In this document: one piece after another, positions 1-6,715 of the stretch
How the letters are laid out: each line of letters begins with the position of its first letter
Position numbering within the stretch: the stretch's first letter is position 1
Assembly (NCBI GenBank): GCA_937925645.1
Contig: CALAMB010000297.1
Span: 1 to 43,464 of the forward strand
From: an uncultured Acidobacteriota bacterium
GTDB taxonomy: Bacteria > Acidobacteriota > JAAYUB01
Length of the DNA: 43,464 nucleotides
Direction: 5' to 3'
Position numbers and translations under genes: made by a program
The notes under the pieces: generated by a model
What the model was told of the DNA's origin: nothing
Database searches by the model: none
What the model saw: the letters and a program-made list of their open reading frames with translations, nothing else

Positions 1-325
1 ACAGAGTGGAAATTCACAATCGCCATCGTTTGGTTCCGGCTCCGCCGGGTTGGGAATTACGATCACGATTACGAGCACGATTACGAATCACGAATGATAC
101 CGGCACGGACAATCGATGACGAGCCTCCAGCCTCGAGGCTCGATTACGATTACGATTACGATCACGATTACGATCACGATTACGAATTACTAATGATACC
201 GGCACGGGCAACCGATGACGAGCCTCCAGCCTCGAGCCTCGAGCCTCGATTACCATTACGATCACGATTACGAATTACGAGCACGAACCTTCGCCGATCA
301 GCCATCAACTATCAACCATCAACTA
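1..325. repeat. Low-complexity repeat block (hexamer, GCCTCGA and heptamer arrays)
   Basis: No gene is supported here. Positions 28-60 carry a small hairpin-bearing segment (CCGGCTCCGCCGG) that resembles 10987-11020. Positions 55-285 hold two copies of a unit made of a GATGACGAGCCTCCAGCCTC-type stretch followed by ATTACG/ATCACG hexamers. Positions 297-345 hold a heptamer array (ATCAACC / ATCAACT). Open frames across the block translate only into DYDYDH or RNRDRN runs, as expected from a hexamer repeat. The heptamer array runs into the 3' end of the PHP gene on the minus strand and includes its stop codon. Confidence 0.85.
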
Positions 326-1006
326 TCAACCATCAGCAGTTGACACGCGCTCGAAGAGCCGCCGGGGGTTGGTCAGCGTCGCGGCGTTGGCCTCCGCGTC
401 GGACAGGCCCGCCGCCCGGGCCACCTGCCACGCGAACACGGCGTCGATCAGGTCCTCGGGCGCGTGGGCGTCGGAGTTGACGATGAGCGCCGCGCCGGCC
501 TCGCGGGCCGCCCGGGCCACGTGGCCGTTGGTCAGGCAGTGCCCCTGGCGCGCCGTCAGTTCGATGAATACGCCACCGGCCGCCGCCGCGCGCGCCTCCT
601 CGGCGGAGAGGAAGCCGGGGTGGGCCAGAAAATCCACGTGGCGCGACGCCACGGCGGCGCGGTTGGTTCCGGGGGCCACCGGTTCGACGATGGTCTCGCC
701 GTGCACGCCCACCACCCGCGCGCCGAGCGCCTTGGCTTGACGGGCCAGCTCGTCGATGAGGTCGGGCGGCACGTGGGTCAGCTCCACGCCGGGGATCACG
801 CGCACGGCGAAGCGGGCGGCTTCCATGTCCATGAAGCGCCGGTAGGCTTTCAGCAGATCCTCCAGGTTGCTGGCGTCGGCGTGGTCGGTCACGGCGAGCA
901 CCGTCACGCCGGCCTTCTCGGCGCGGCGGACGTGCTCGGACAGGATCAGGTCGCCGTCGCTGAGCAGGGTGTGGGTGTGGAACTCGTAGCGCTCGACGGT
1001 TGCCAT
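326..1006 (-). CDS. PHP-domain metal-dependent phosphoesterase
   Basis: A 226-residue protein with the polymerase-and-histidinol-phosphatase (PHP) fold: a TIM-like barrel that binds two or three metal ions and hydrolyses phosphoesters. Seen directly: FHTHTLLSDGD near the N terminus (metal-binding HxH), VTDH about residue 41, a GVE metal ligand near residue 74, VHGE near residue 100, FLAHPGF near 127 and VNSDAH near 177, all in PHP order. The length fits stand-alone YcdX/histidinol-phosphatase-like enzymes. Substrate cannot be told from sequence. It lies 22 nt downstream of the DUF4349 gene on the same strand, so the two may be co-transcribed. Its last codons (TADG) and TGA stop lie in a heptamer repeat array, so the C-terminal end may be repeat-derived. 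Confidence 0.9.
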   Translation of the reverse strand: MATVERYEFHTHTLLSDGDLILSEHVRRAEKAGVTVLAVTDHADASNLEDLLKAYRRFMDMEAARFAVRVIPGVELTHVPPDLIDELARQAKALGARVVGVHGETIVEPVAPGTNRAAVASRHVDFLAHPGFLSAEEARAAAAGGVFIELTARQGHCLTNGHVARAAREAGAALIVNSDAHAPEDLIDAVFAWQVARAAGLSDAEANAATLTNPRRLFERVSTADG

Positions 1007-1028
1007 CGGGTGCTCCCGGCCGTGCCGG

Positions 1029-1967
1029 TCATTGCCTCGGCGGCGCGGCGGCGCCGGCCGGGGCGGCCTGGGCGGCGGCCCGGCGGGCGAGGCAGCGGCG
1101 GCGGTACCGGACCAGCAGCCACACGATGACGCCCACCAACACCCAGAACGGCCAGATGTACACCAGTCCCACGAACAGGGCGACCAGGCCGGCCCAGCCC
1201 TCGCGGAGCGCCGTGAGGAGCCGGGAGCCGATGCCTTCGCCCGGCGCCGGCGCGAAGGCGAGCTTCTGGTACACGGTGAGACGGATGGTGCTGTAACCCA
1301 CCTGGTCGTTGAGGTACTTGAGCCGGCCCTCGGCGGACTCGATCTCCTCGCGGAGCCCGCGCAGCTCGCGTTCCACCGCCAGCACGTCGGGGATGGTGCG
1401 GGCCTGGCGGAGGATGTCGATGTAGCGCGCCTCCACCTCCCGCCGGGTTCGGAGGCGGGCCGCCACGTCCACGTACTCCTCGGTCACGTCCCGGGCGTTG
1501 ACCGACTTGGTGTGAAGGTAGGAGGCCTCTCCGGCGAGGGCGGCCAGGAGCGCGTCGAAGCGCTCGGCCTCCACCCGGATGACCAGGGTGTTCTCCAGGG
1601 TGTGGCCGTTGTTGTTCTCGTTTTCCGAGGCGATGTACGCGTCCTGGGCGGCAACATGCCCGTCGATCGCCCGGCGGCTGGCGGCGTAGTCGTCCACCTG
1701 CATGCGGACGTCGGCGGTCTTGATGATCTTTTTCTTCATCGCCTCGACGGGACGTTGCACGTCCTCGCGCCGGGCCGGCTTGTCCGCGTTCGGAGCGGCG
1801 AACTCGTCCGGCGCCGCGGGCATCGCCGCGCCGCCTTGGGCGGCGACGGTTTTCGACTCCTGCTGCTCGGGAGCGGCTGCCCCTTCATGCGACATGCCGC
1901 AGGCCAGCAACAGCGCCACCGCCAGTAACAGTCCGGCCGCCACGGCCGCGTATCGCAATGTGTTCAT
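1029..1967 (-). CDS. DUF4349-domain lipoprotein
   Basis: A 312-residue exported protein. Residues 1-23 form a lipoprotein signal ending in LLLAC (lipobox Cys at about 23), followed by a low-complexity Ala/Glu linker. Residues 80-235 match the DUF4349 pattern: KIIKTADVRMQVDDY, a strand-rich stretch, VIRVEAERFDALLAAL, then a helical coiled-coil segment (RLRTRREVEARYIDILRQA) and the end GYSTIRLTVYQK. A membrane segment at about 265-290 (WAGLVALFVGLVYIWPFWVL) precedes a basic cytoplasmic tail. DUF4349 proteins are found widely in cell envelopes; their biochemical role is not established. The gene starts at an ATG and runs towards the PHP gene, 22 nt away. Confidence 0.88.
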   Translation of the reverse strand: MNTLRYAAVAAGLLLAVALLLACGMSHEGAAAPEQQESKTVAAQGGAAMPAAPDEFAAPNADKPARREDVQRPVEAMKKKIIKTADVRMQVDDYAASRRAIDGHVAAQDAYIASENENNNGHTLENTLVIRVEAERFDALLAALAGEASYLHTKSVNARDVTEEYVDVAARLRTRREVEARYIDILRQARTIPDVLAVERELRGLREEIESAEGRLKYLNDQVGYSTIRLTVYQKLAFAPAPGEGIGSRLLTALREGWAGLVALFVGLVYIWPFWVLVGVIVWLLVRYRRRCLARRAAAQAAPAGAAAPPRQ

Positions 1968-2063
1968 GGTGCGCCTCCATCCCTGTATTTCAGACCGTCC
2001 GTTCTATGGACGTTGCGTCCCGTCTCTTCTTGCACGCCGTGCGTGCCCGCTATCCAGCCCATG

Positions 2064-2103
2064 CACCGATTCACCGATTCACCGATTCACCGATTCACCG
2101 ATC
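2064..2103. repeat. Octamer tandem array (CACCGATT)x5
   Basis: Five tandem copies of CACCGATT (last one CACCGATC). Read on the minus strand the unit is AATCGGTG. The array covers the last codons and the TGA stop (2079-2081) of the PurM/HypE-like gene, giving the tail GESVNR. The remaining bases up to the DUF4349 gene start at 1967 hold nothing I recognise. Confidence 0.9.
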
Positions 2104-3110
2104 CCTCTCACAATCTCGTCCACCGCGAACTCCGGCAGCGGAGCGTCGACGCCGCCGCGTTCCAGCCAGCAGCCCGCGGGCAGAATCTCGCCGGCGTCGG
2201 CAGCCGGCAAGCCCAGGGGCGCCAGCGCCGCCAGGCAGCGCGCCACCGCGTCCGGGGCGGCGGCGGCCGCCAGCAGCCCCGAGCTGATGAGGCCCAGCCA
2301 GTTCAGCCCCAGGGCGCCGCAGATGGCCCAGGTCTCGGGCCGGACCGGGATGCGCTCCAGCACCAGGCGGCAGCCGGCGCCGGAAGCCAGCGCCATCTCC
2401 CGCACCGCCCCGGCTACCCCGCCCTCGGTGGCGTCGTGGAGCGCGTGGACGCCGTCGATCTCGGCCAGCGCCAGCGCCGCGTCCACCACCGACAGCCCCG
2501 GCGGCTCCGCCCACCGCGCCACGTCGGCCAGCACTTCCGCCGGGAACAGCGCGGCCAGGTCGGCGGCGCGGTGCCGCGCCAGGATGGCGCTCCCCTCGCG
2601 GCCGGCGGCGCCCGCCAGCAGGATCCGGTCGCCGGGCCGGGCGGCGCCGCTGCGGCGCAGCCGCCGGCTGTCGGTGACGCCCGCCATCTGGCCCACCAGC
2701 ACCGGCTGGGTCACCGCCCGGGTGACCTCGGTGTGCCCGCCCACGAGGTCGATCCCCAGCCGCCGGCAGTGCGCGGCCAGGCGGCCGAAGGCCTCCCGCA
2801 CCGCGGCGGCCGTGGTGCCGGGGGGAAAGAGCGCCGTGACGGTCAGGTAGCGCGGCCGCGCGCCCATGGCGGCGACGTCGTTGGCGTTGACCTGCACCAG
2901 CCAGGCGGCGGCATCGTCGCTGACGAAGGTGATGGGGTCGGTGGTGAGCACCACCAGCTCGGTGCCGATCCGGACCACCGCGGCGTCCTCGCCCACCGCC
3001 GGGCCCACGACCACCGAGGGGTTGGGCGGCGGGAGCCCCCGCAGCAACTCGGCCAGCAGGCCGGGATCCAGCTTCCCTTCGGGCAGCGGCCGGTCCGCGG
3101 CGGCGGTCAT
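2079..3110 (-). CDS. AIR synthase-related (PurM/HypE/ThiL-like) ATP-binding protein
   Basis: A 343-residue protein of the PurM/HypE/SelD/ThiL superfamily, which bind ATP and phosphorylate or activate small substrates. Seen: VGPAVGEDAAVVRIG and VVLTTDPITFV in the N-terminal domain, VQVNANDVAAMGARPRY (the conserved N-D-x-A-x-x-G-A motif), DLVGGHTEVT (GGxTE), and HDATEGGVAGAVREMAL in the C-terminal domain, which is the HypE-like signature. No hydrogenase maturation genes are nearby, so HypE itself is not supported; a stand-alone relative is more likely. The start is the ATG at 3110, which overlaps the ddl stop by 4 nt (ATGA), indicating translational coupling. The last residues GESVNR and the stop are encoded by an octamer repeat array. 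Confidence 0.85.
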   Translation of the reverse strand: MTAAADRPLPEGKLDPGLLAELLRGLPPPNPSVVVGPAVGEDAAVVRIGTELVVLTTDPITFVSDDAAAWLVQVNANDVAAMGARPRYLTVTALFPPGTTAAAVREAFGRLAAHCRRLGIDLVGGHTEVTRAVTQPVLVGQMAGVTDSRRLRRSGAARPGDRILLAGAAGREGSAILARHRAADLAALFPAEVLADVARWAEPPGLSVVDAALALAEIDGVHALHDATEGGVAGAVREMALASGAGCRLVLERIPVRPETWAICGALGLNWLGLISSGLLAAAAAPDAVARCLAALAPLGLPAADAGEILPAGCWLERGGVDAPLPEFAVDEIVRGIGESVNR

Positions 3111-4207
3111 GACGCGTCCTCGTAGCTGGTGCGCCGCGCGGCGCGCCAGGCGTGGCGCTCCAGGGCCAGCCGCACCAGCTCGTCGAGCAGCGCGGGCAGA
3201 GGGAAGCCGGTGAGGTCCCACAGCTTCGGGAACATGCTGATCTCGGTGAAGCCGGGAATGGTGTTGATCTCGTTCACGTAGAGAGCGCCCGTGTCGCGGT
3301 CCAGCAGGAAGTCCACCCGGCCGTAACCCTCGCCGCCGATGGCCGCCAGCGCCTGCACCGCCAGCTCCCGGACCCGCTCGGTCAGCGCCGGCTCCAGTGG
3401 CGCGGGGAGGAGGAGGCCGGAGCGGTTGTCCACGTACTTGGCGTTGTAGTCGTACCACTCGCCGCTGGGGAGGATCTCGCCCGGCAGCGACGCGCGGAGC
3501 GCCTGGTTGCCCATGACCGAGCACTCGATCTCGCGGGCGGAAACGCCCCGCTCTACGATCACCTTGTAGTCGTAATCGAACGCCAGCGCCAGGGCGGGGC
3601 CGAGCTCCGCCGCCGTCCGGACCTTCGAGATCCCCACGCTGGAGCCAAGGCGGGCCGGCTTGACGAACAGCGGCAGGTCGAGTGCCTCGATGAGCCGACG
3701 CTCGAGGGCGTCGGCGGCCGCGAGCCAGTCGCCGCGGGTGACGGTGCGGTGGGGCACCATGGGCAGGCCGGCCGCGGCGAAGAGCTGCTTCATGATCTCC
3801 TTGTCCATGCCGGCCGCTGAGCCCAGCACCCCGCAGCCGACGCACGGAACCTCGGCCATGTCCAGCAGCCCCTGAATGGTGCCGTCCTCGCCATAGGTGC
3901 CGTGGAGCACGGGGAAGAGGACGTCGCAGGCGGTCTCGACGCCGTCCGCGTCGCGGGCCATGATCTCGAGGAAGCGACCCGCCGCCGCGGGCCGGAGGAT
4001 CACCTCGGGGCATGCCACGTGGGGCAGGGGCCGCCGCAGCATGCGGCGGGCCTCGGCCGGCGCGGCCAGGGAGCCGTCCTTGCGAATGCCGATGGCGGAG
4101 ACTCGGTAGCGCGCCGGGTCCAGGTTGGCCATCACCGTGGTGCCGGACACGAGGGAGACCTCGTGCTCGCCCGATTTCCCGCCGAAGAAGACGCCGATGT
4201 GAAGCAT
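3107..4207 (-). CDS. ddl: D-alanine--D-alanine ligase
   Basis: Joins two D-alanines with ATP in the cytoplasm to make the dipeptide end of the peptidoglycan stem. The 366 residues show the ATP-grasp layout: GVFFGGKSGEHEVSLVSG at the N terminus, FPVLHGTYGEDGTIQGLL, CVGCGVLGSAAGMDKEIMK, VKPARLGSSVGISKV (nucleotide-binding loop), ERGVSAREIECSVMGN, GEWYDYNAKYVDN (omega loop; the Tyr is typical of D-Ala-D-Ala rather than D-Ala-D-lactate ligases) and YVNEINTIPGFTEISMFPKLW (metal-binding Asn/Glu). Start ATG at 4207, with an extended -10 promoter about 36 nt upstream. It overlaps the downstream PurM-like gene by 4 nt. No resistance genes or other cell-wall genes adjoin it. Confidence 0.96.
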   Translation of the reverse strand: MLHIGVFFGGKSGEHEVSLVSGTTVMANLDPARYRVSAIGIRKDGSLAAPAEARRMLRRPLPHVACPEVILRPAAAGRFLEIMARDADGVETACDVLFPVLHGTYGEDGTIQGLLDMAEVPCVGCGVLGSAAGMDKEIMKQLFAAAGLPMVPHRTVTRGDWLAAADALERRLIEALDLPLFVKPARLGSSVGISKVRTAAELGPALALAFDYDYKVIVERGVSAREIECSVMGNQALRASLPGEILPSGEWYDYNAKYVDNRSGLLLPAPLEPALTERVRELAVQALAAIGGEGYGRVDFLLDRDTGALYVNEINTIPGFTEISMFPKLWDLTGFPLPALLDELVRLALERHAWRAARRTSYEDAS

Positions 4208-4242
4208 GCGGTTCGTGCCTCGTTGAATGCGTGATGCCCGAA

Positions 4243-4250
4243 ATTATAGC
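4243..4250 (-). promoter_or_regulatory. Extended -10 promoter of ddl
   Basis: On the minus strand the sequence is TGCTATAAT (TG-n-TATAAT), a perfect -10 hexamer at 4248-4243 with the upstream TG of extended -10 promoters. No convincing -35 hexamer sits 17 bp upstream. The predicted start point is near 4236, leaving a leader of about 29 nt before the ddl ATG. Confidence 0.55.
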
Positions 4251-4620
4251 AGGGAATCCCTGTTCGTGCTTGCAATCGTGATCGTCATCGTGATCGAGGC
4301 CCGAGACTCGAGACTAGAGGCTCGTTCCCGGAACACGGACATCGGACCTGGGACCTGGGTTCTGGGTCCTGGCTCTCAGAATCCAGGTCCCGGGTCTCAG
4401 TACCAAGGTCCCAGTACCAAGGTCCCATCACCCAGGTCCCAGCACCCGTAATTAAGGACTTGAAAACCTTCAATACAATCTTTTTGCAATTCGCCATCAC
4501 GTTACACCATCCTCCGACGAAAACGTCGAATCCGGGCGGCGGATTGGTCGAATGATTCAGCGCTAATATTTACAATAAGATACGCACTTGGTGTTCAGCG
4601 CAGCGCGGATGGCCGCCGGT

Positions 4621-4647
4621 TTGGCGGACGATTCCGTCGGTTGGCGG
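4621..4647 (+). promoter_or_regulatory. Candidate upstream activator sites (TTGGCGG x2)
   Basis: TTGGCGG occurs at 4621-4627 and 4641-4647, each preceded by CGG or CGGT, exactly 20 bp (two helical turns) apart. They lie about 90-113 bp upstream of the predicted sigma-54 start point, the usual distance of enhancer sites for NtrC-family activators. The first copy is also the right arm of CCGCC-N5-GGCGG. This is a positional inference only. Confidence 0.3.
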
Positions 4648-4707
4648 TGGCTGACAAATTGAGTGTAAATACCTAAAAATAAATATGTTAAGTTCAATGG
4701 CGGTGAT

Positions 4708-4723
4708 TGGCACGCACGGTGCT
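4708..4723 (+). promoter_or_regulatory. Sigma-54 (RpoN) -24/-12 promoter
   Basis: The sequence TGGCACGCACGGTGCT matches the RpoN consensus TGGCACG-N4-TTGCW with one mismatch. The GG (4709-4710) and GC (4721-4722) dinucleotides have the required spacing of 12 bp from G to G. The predicted start is near 4734, which leaves about 29 nt to the ATG at 4763 with a GGAGG ribosome site at 4752-4756. The same gene cluster encodes a GAFTGA-containing RpoN activator (8709-10082), which strengthens the call. Confidence 0.72.
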
Positions 4724-4762
4724 TTCATTGGGGCGTACGAAGAAACTGAACGGAGGTAACCC

Positions 4763-5650
4763 ATGAAACGGATGCATGTGATGTTCGGCGTGATGCTGGT
4801 GTTTTCCCTGACCGTCTTCCTGGCCGCCCAGGGCAACGGGAACGGCGGTTCGGGCGGCGGGACGATCCAGCACCTGGATCCCAGCCAGCTGTTCCACTTC
4901 GAGGGGACCGTCACCACCATCCTGGCGGAGCCCGGTGCCGGCCAGCCCGGCTTCGTGCTGACGCCCGTCTCCGGCGAACCGGTGACGATCCAGGCGGGAC
5001 CCTACTGGCTGTTCGATTCGGAAGACTTCGAGCTGACCGAGGGCGACGCCGCGTCGGTGGACGCATTCGCGTCGGCGGACCCGGCGGTGGCGGTCTTCTA
5101 CGCGGCGGTGATCCGCAACCTCACCGACGGGACGGAACTGGTCCTGCGCGGCGAGGACGGCCGCCCGCTCTGGACCGGCGGCCGCCAGTACCAGCTCGGC
5201 GACCACGGTCGCCGCGGTGAGCGTGCCGGTACGCCCGGCGGCGCGGGCGAGGGTTCGGGCAATGGCTCGGGCAACGGGCCCGCGGAGGGCCGGGGCCGCG
5301 GCCGCCAGGGCGGCGCCGACCGCGGCGACGCTTGCCAACTGCCCGATTTCGCGTCGCTGCAGTCGATCACCGGCACCGTGACGGCCACGTCGTTCTCGCT
5401 GGGCGCCCGCGCCAGCGGCTTCACCCTCACCGATGCCGACGGCGTGACGTACGCCGTCGCCATGGGCCCGGCGTGGTACCTCGCCGCCAACGGCTTCACC
5501 GTGCAGGCGGACGACACCGTCACCGTTTTGGCCGCGAACTGCCTGGCCGATCCGGCGCGCTGGATCGCATTCCAGGTCGTGAACCACACGGCGGACGCCG
5601 CCATCGTCCTGCGGGGCGAAGACGGCCTGCCGCTGTGGAAGAAGAACTGA
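4763..5650 (+). CDS. Secreted protein with duplicated beta-rich domain
   Basis: A 295-residue protein with a signal peptide (residues 1-22, MKRMHVMFGVMLVFSLTVFL then AAQ). I do not recognise a named family. It has two similar domains of about 95 residues. Domain 1 (about 45-140): FEGTVTTI, a GPYW motif and the end LVLRGEDGRPLW. Domain 2 (about 200-292): ITGTVTAT, a GPAWY motif and the end IVLRGEDGLPLW. The linker (about 145-190) is rich in Gly, Arg, Asn and Ser. GGAGG at 4752-4756 supports the ATG. A sigma-54 promoter lies just upstream, and the gene is followed after 29 nt by another secreted protein, so this is a likely output gene of the downstream two-component system. A role in binding metal or another envelope ligand is possible but not shown. 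Confidence 0.85.
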   Translation: MKRMHVMFGVMLVFSLTVFLAAQGNGNGGSGGGTIQHLDPSQLFHFEGTVTTILAEPGAGQPGFVLTPVSGEPVTIQAGPYWLFDSEDFELTEGDAASVDAFASADPAVAVFYAAVIRNLTDGTELVLRGEDGRPLWTGGRQYQLGDHGRRGERAGTPGGAGEGSGNGSGNGPAEGRGRGRQGGADRGDACQLPDFASLQSITGTVTATSFSLGARASGFTLTDADGVTYAVAMGPAWYLAANGFTVQADDTVTVLAANCLADPARWIAFQVVNHTADAAIVLRGEDGLPLWKKN

Positions 5651-5679
5651 ACATTGAAACCATGATGTGGAGGTATGAC

Positions 5680-6051
5680 ATGAAAAAGATCATGATGCTC
5701 ATCGCGCTGCTGAGCCTGGTTGCCATGGGCATGGTGTTCGCCGCCGACGCGCCTCAGGGAACAACCGCGCCGGCCGCCAAGGCGAAGGGAACCCCGGCCG
5801 TCGACAAGGCCGCGGGCAATCCGGCGGGTCGCCTGTTCGTCGACGCCGACGGCGACGGCGTGTGTGACAACTATGCCGCCGGGCAGCCCAAGGGCAAGAT
5901 GAACCGCGGTGGCAAAGGCAAGGGCCAGGGCCGGGGCCAGGGCGACGGCCAGTTCAAACGGAACCGTTCCGGCCAGGGGGCCGGGGCGGGCGCCAACGGC
6001 AGCGGCCAGCGGCAGCGGCTGCGCGACGGCTCCTGCGGCAACCGGAAGTAA
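5680..6051 (+). CDS. Small secreted Gly/Lys/Arg-rich protein with a DxDGDGxxD loop
   Basis: A 123-residue exported protein: signal peptide MKKIMMLIALLSLVAMGMVFA (1-21), then an Ala/Lys-rich stretch, a calcium-binding-like loop DADGDGVCDNY (about 59-69), and a highly basic GKGKGQGRGQGDGQ-type tail ending in RLRDGSCGNRK. The start at 5680 is chosen over the in-frame ATG at 5662 because GGAGG at 5669-5673 is 6 nt from it. The loop resembles EF-hand or dockerin-type sites, but only one is present. It is followed by a strong hairpin terminator, so it is the last gene of the transcript starting at the sigma-54 promoter. Family not recognised. Confidence 0.82.
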   Translation: MKKIMMLIALLSLVAMGMVFAADAPQGTTAPAAKAKGTPAVDKAAGNPAGRLFVDADGDGVCDNYAAGQPKGKMNRGGKGKGQGRGQGDGQFKRNRSGQGAGAGANGSGQRQRLRDGSCGNRK

Positions 6052-6072
6052 CCGTCCCTGATTCAATTCAAC

Positions 6073-6107
6073 CGGCGCGGTCCCGTCCGGGGCCGCGCCG
6101 TTCCTTC
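6073..6107 (+). terminator. Rho-independent-type terminator
   Basis: A 12-bp stem (6073-6084 with 6089-6100, one G-U pair) closes a GTCC loop and is followed by TTCCTTC. It sits 21 nt after the stop of the preceding gene and separates the two first secreted-protein genes from the secreted-protein/kinase/regulator genes. Confidence 0.75.
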
Positions 6108-6116
6108 TGCTATAAT
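6108..6116 (+). promoter_or_regulatory. Extended -10 promoter upstream of the third secreted protein
   Basis: TGCTATAAT: perfect TATAAT at 6111-6116 with TG one base upstream. There is no good -35, because that position lies in the terminator stem. The predicted start near 6123 falls at the edge of the GGAG ribosome site (6122-6125), so the leader would be very short. This weakens the call. Confidence 0.4.
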
Positions 6117-6133
6117 GCTTCTGGAGCACGGCC

Positions 6134-6715
6134 ATGAAACGGTGCACGATCATACTGGCGAGCCTGATCCTCCTGACAGCCGCGGCGATGCCGCAGCGGC
6201 GGGGCGGCGGCGGCGCGGGCGGCGGGTCGGGCCGCGGCGCGGGCCCCAATTACGGGGGGTGGGGCTCCCAGACGGTGCATGACCGGGACGGTGACGGCAT
6301 CGACGACCGCTTCCAGCAGCGCTACCGGCAGAAGCAGGCCAAAAAAATCGTCAGCGGCCATTCGGCCGTCCTGAACGGTGTGCTCGCGCTCCCTGACGAC
6401 GCATCGCTGAAGATGGTCTGCACTCCCGGTGACATCCCGGGCCTTGACAAGGACACCCGCCGGCAACTCGAAGCACGGAAAGAGCCGACGGCGCCCCAGC
6501 AGTTCGCCGCCGGTGCCGACCGCACCCTGACCATTTTGTACACCTGGACCGAGGCGGAGGGCCTGCTCGTCCGCTGGGCCGTGATCCAGGAAGGCGCGGC
6601 GCTCCGCTCGCTGGAGGGGACGCCCGTCTCGAGCCGGCTGGGCCGCTGGACGCCCCTGCCCGATTACAAGCTGCCGGATTCGCTCACCTGGAAGGCGGAA
6701 GAGTCCGCCCCATGA
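6134..6715 (+). CDS. Secreted protein with DRDGDGIDD loop, partner of the sensor kinase
   Basis: A 193-residue protein with a signal peptide (about 1-20, ending AAAMPQ), a Gly-rich mature N terminus (RRGGGGAGGGSGRG) and a calcium-binding-like loop HDRDGDGIDDRF at about 54-65. Residues 80-185 form a mixed alpha/beta region of no family known to me. The stop overlaps the kinase start by 4 nt (ATGA at 6712-6715), so it is translationally coupled to the kinase and a good candidate for an envelope-located accessory or ligand-sensing partner, similar in arrangement to periplasmic partner proteins such as ZraP beside ZraSR. That comparison concerns gene order only. Confidence 0.82.
   Translation: MKRCTIILASLILLTAAAMPQRRGGGGAGGGSGRGAGPNYGGWGSQTVHDRDGDGIDDRFQQRYRQKQAKKIVSGHSAVLNGVLALPDDASLKMVCTPGDIPGLDKDTRRQLEARKEPTAPQQFAAGADRTLTILYTWTEAEGLLVRWAVIQEGAALRSLEGTPVSSRLGRWTPLPDYKLPDSLTWKAEESAP

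Larger units (their letters stand above)
4208..4762. other. Gene-free stretch: repeat block, AT-rich segment, regulatory region
   Basis: Positions 4276-4450 hold the composite repeat in reverse orientation: ATCGTGATCG hexamers, AGACTCGAGACTAGAGGCTCG, CGGACATCGGACC, then many GGGACCTGGGTTCTGGG-like units. From about 4451 the base composition becomes clearly more AT-rich than the surroundings. This part holds small inverted repeats (CGACG-AAAA-CGTCG at 4515-4528; CCGCC-N5-GGCGG at 4613-4627), two direct TTGGCGG copies exactly 20 bp apart (4621, 4641), and the sigma-54 promoter at 4708. No coding sequence is supported. Confidence 0.8.

Noticed and set aside
14..480. Open frames with DYDYDH or RNRDRN runs
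   Set aside because: They are translations of ATTACG-type hexamer repeats, open in several frames, with no ribosome site.
2079..3110. HypE (hydrogenase maturation) as a firm name
   Set aside because: The fold and some motifs fit, but no hyp or hydrogenase genes are nearby and the HypE C-terminal Cys motif is not seen.
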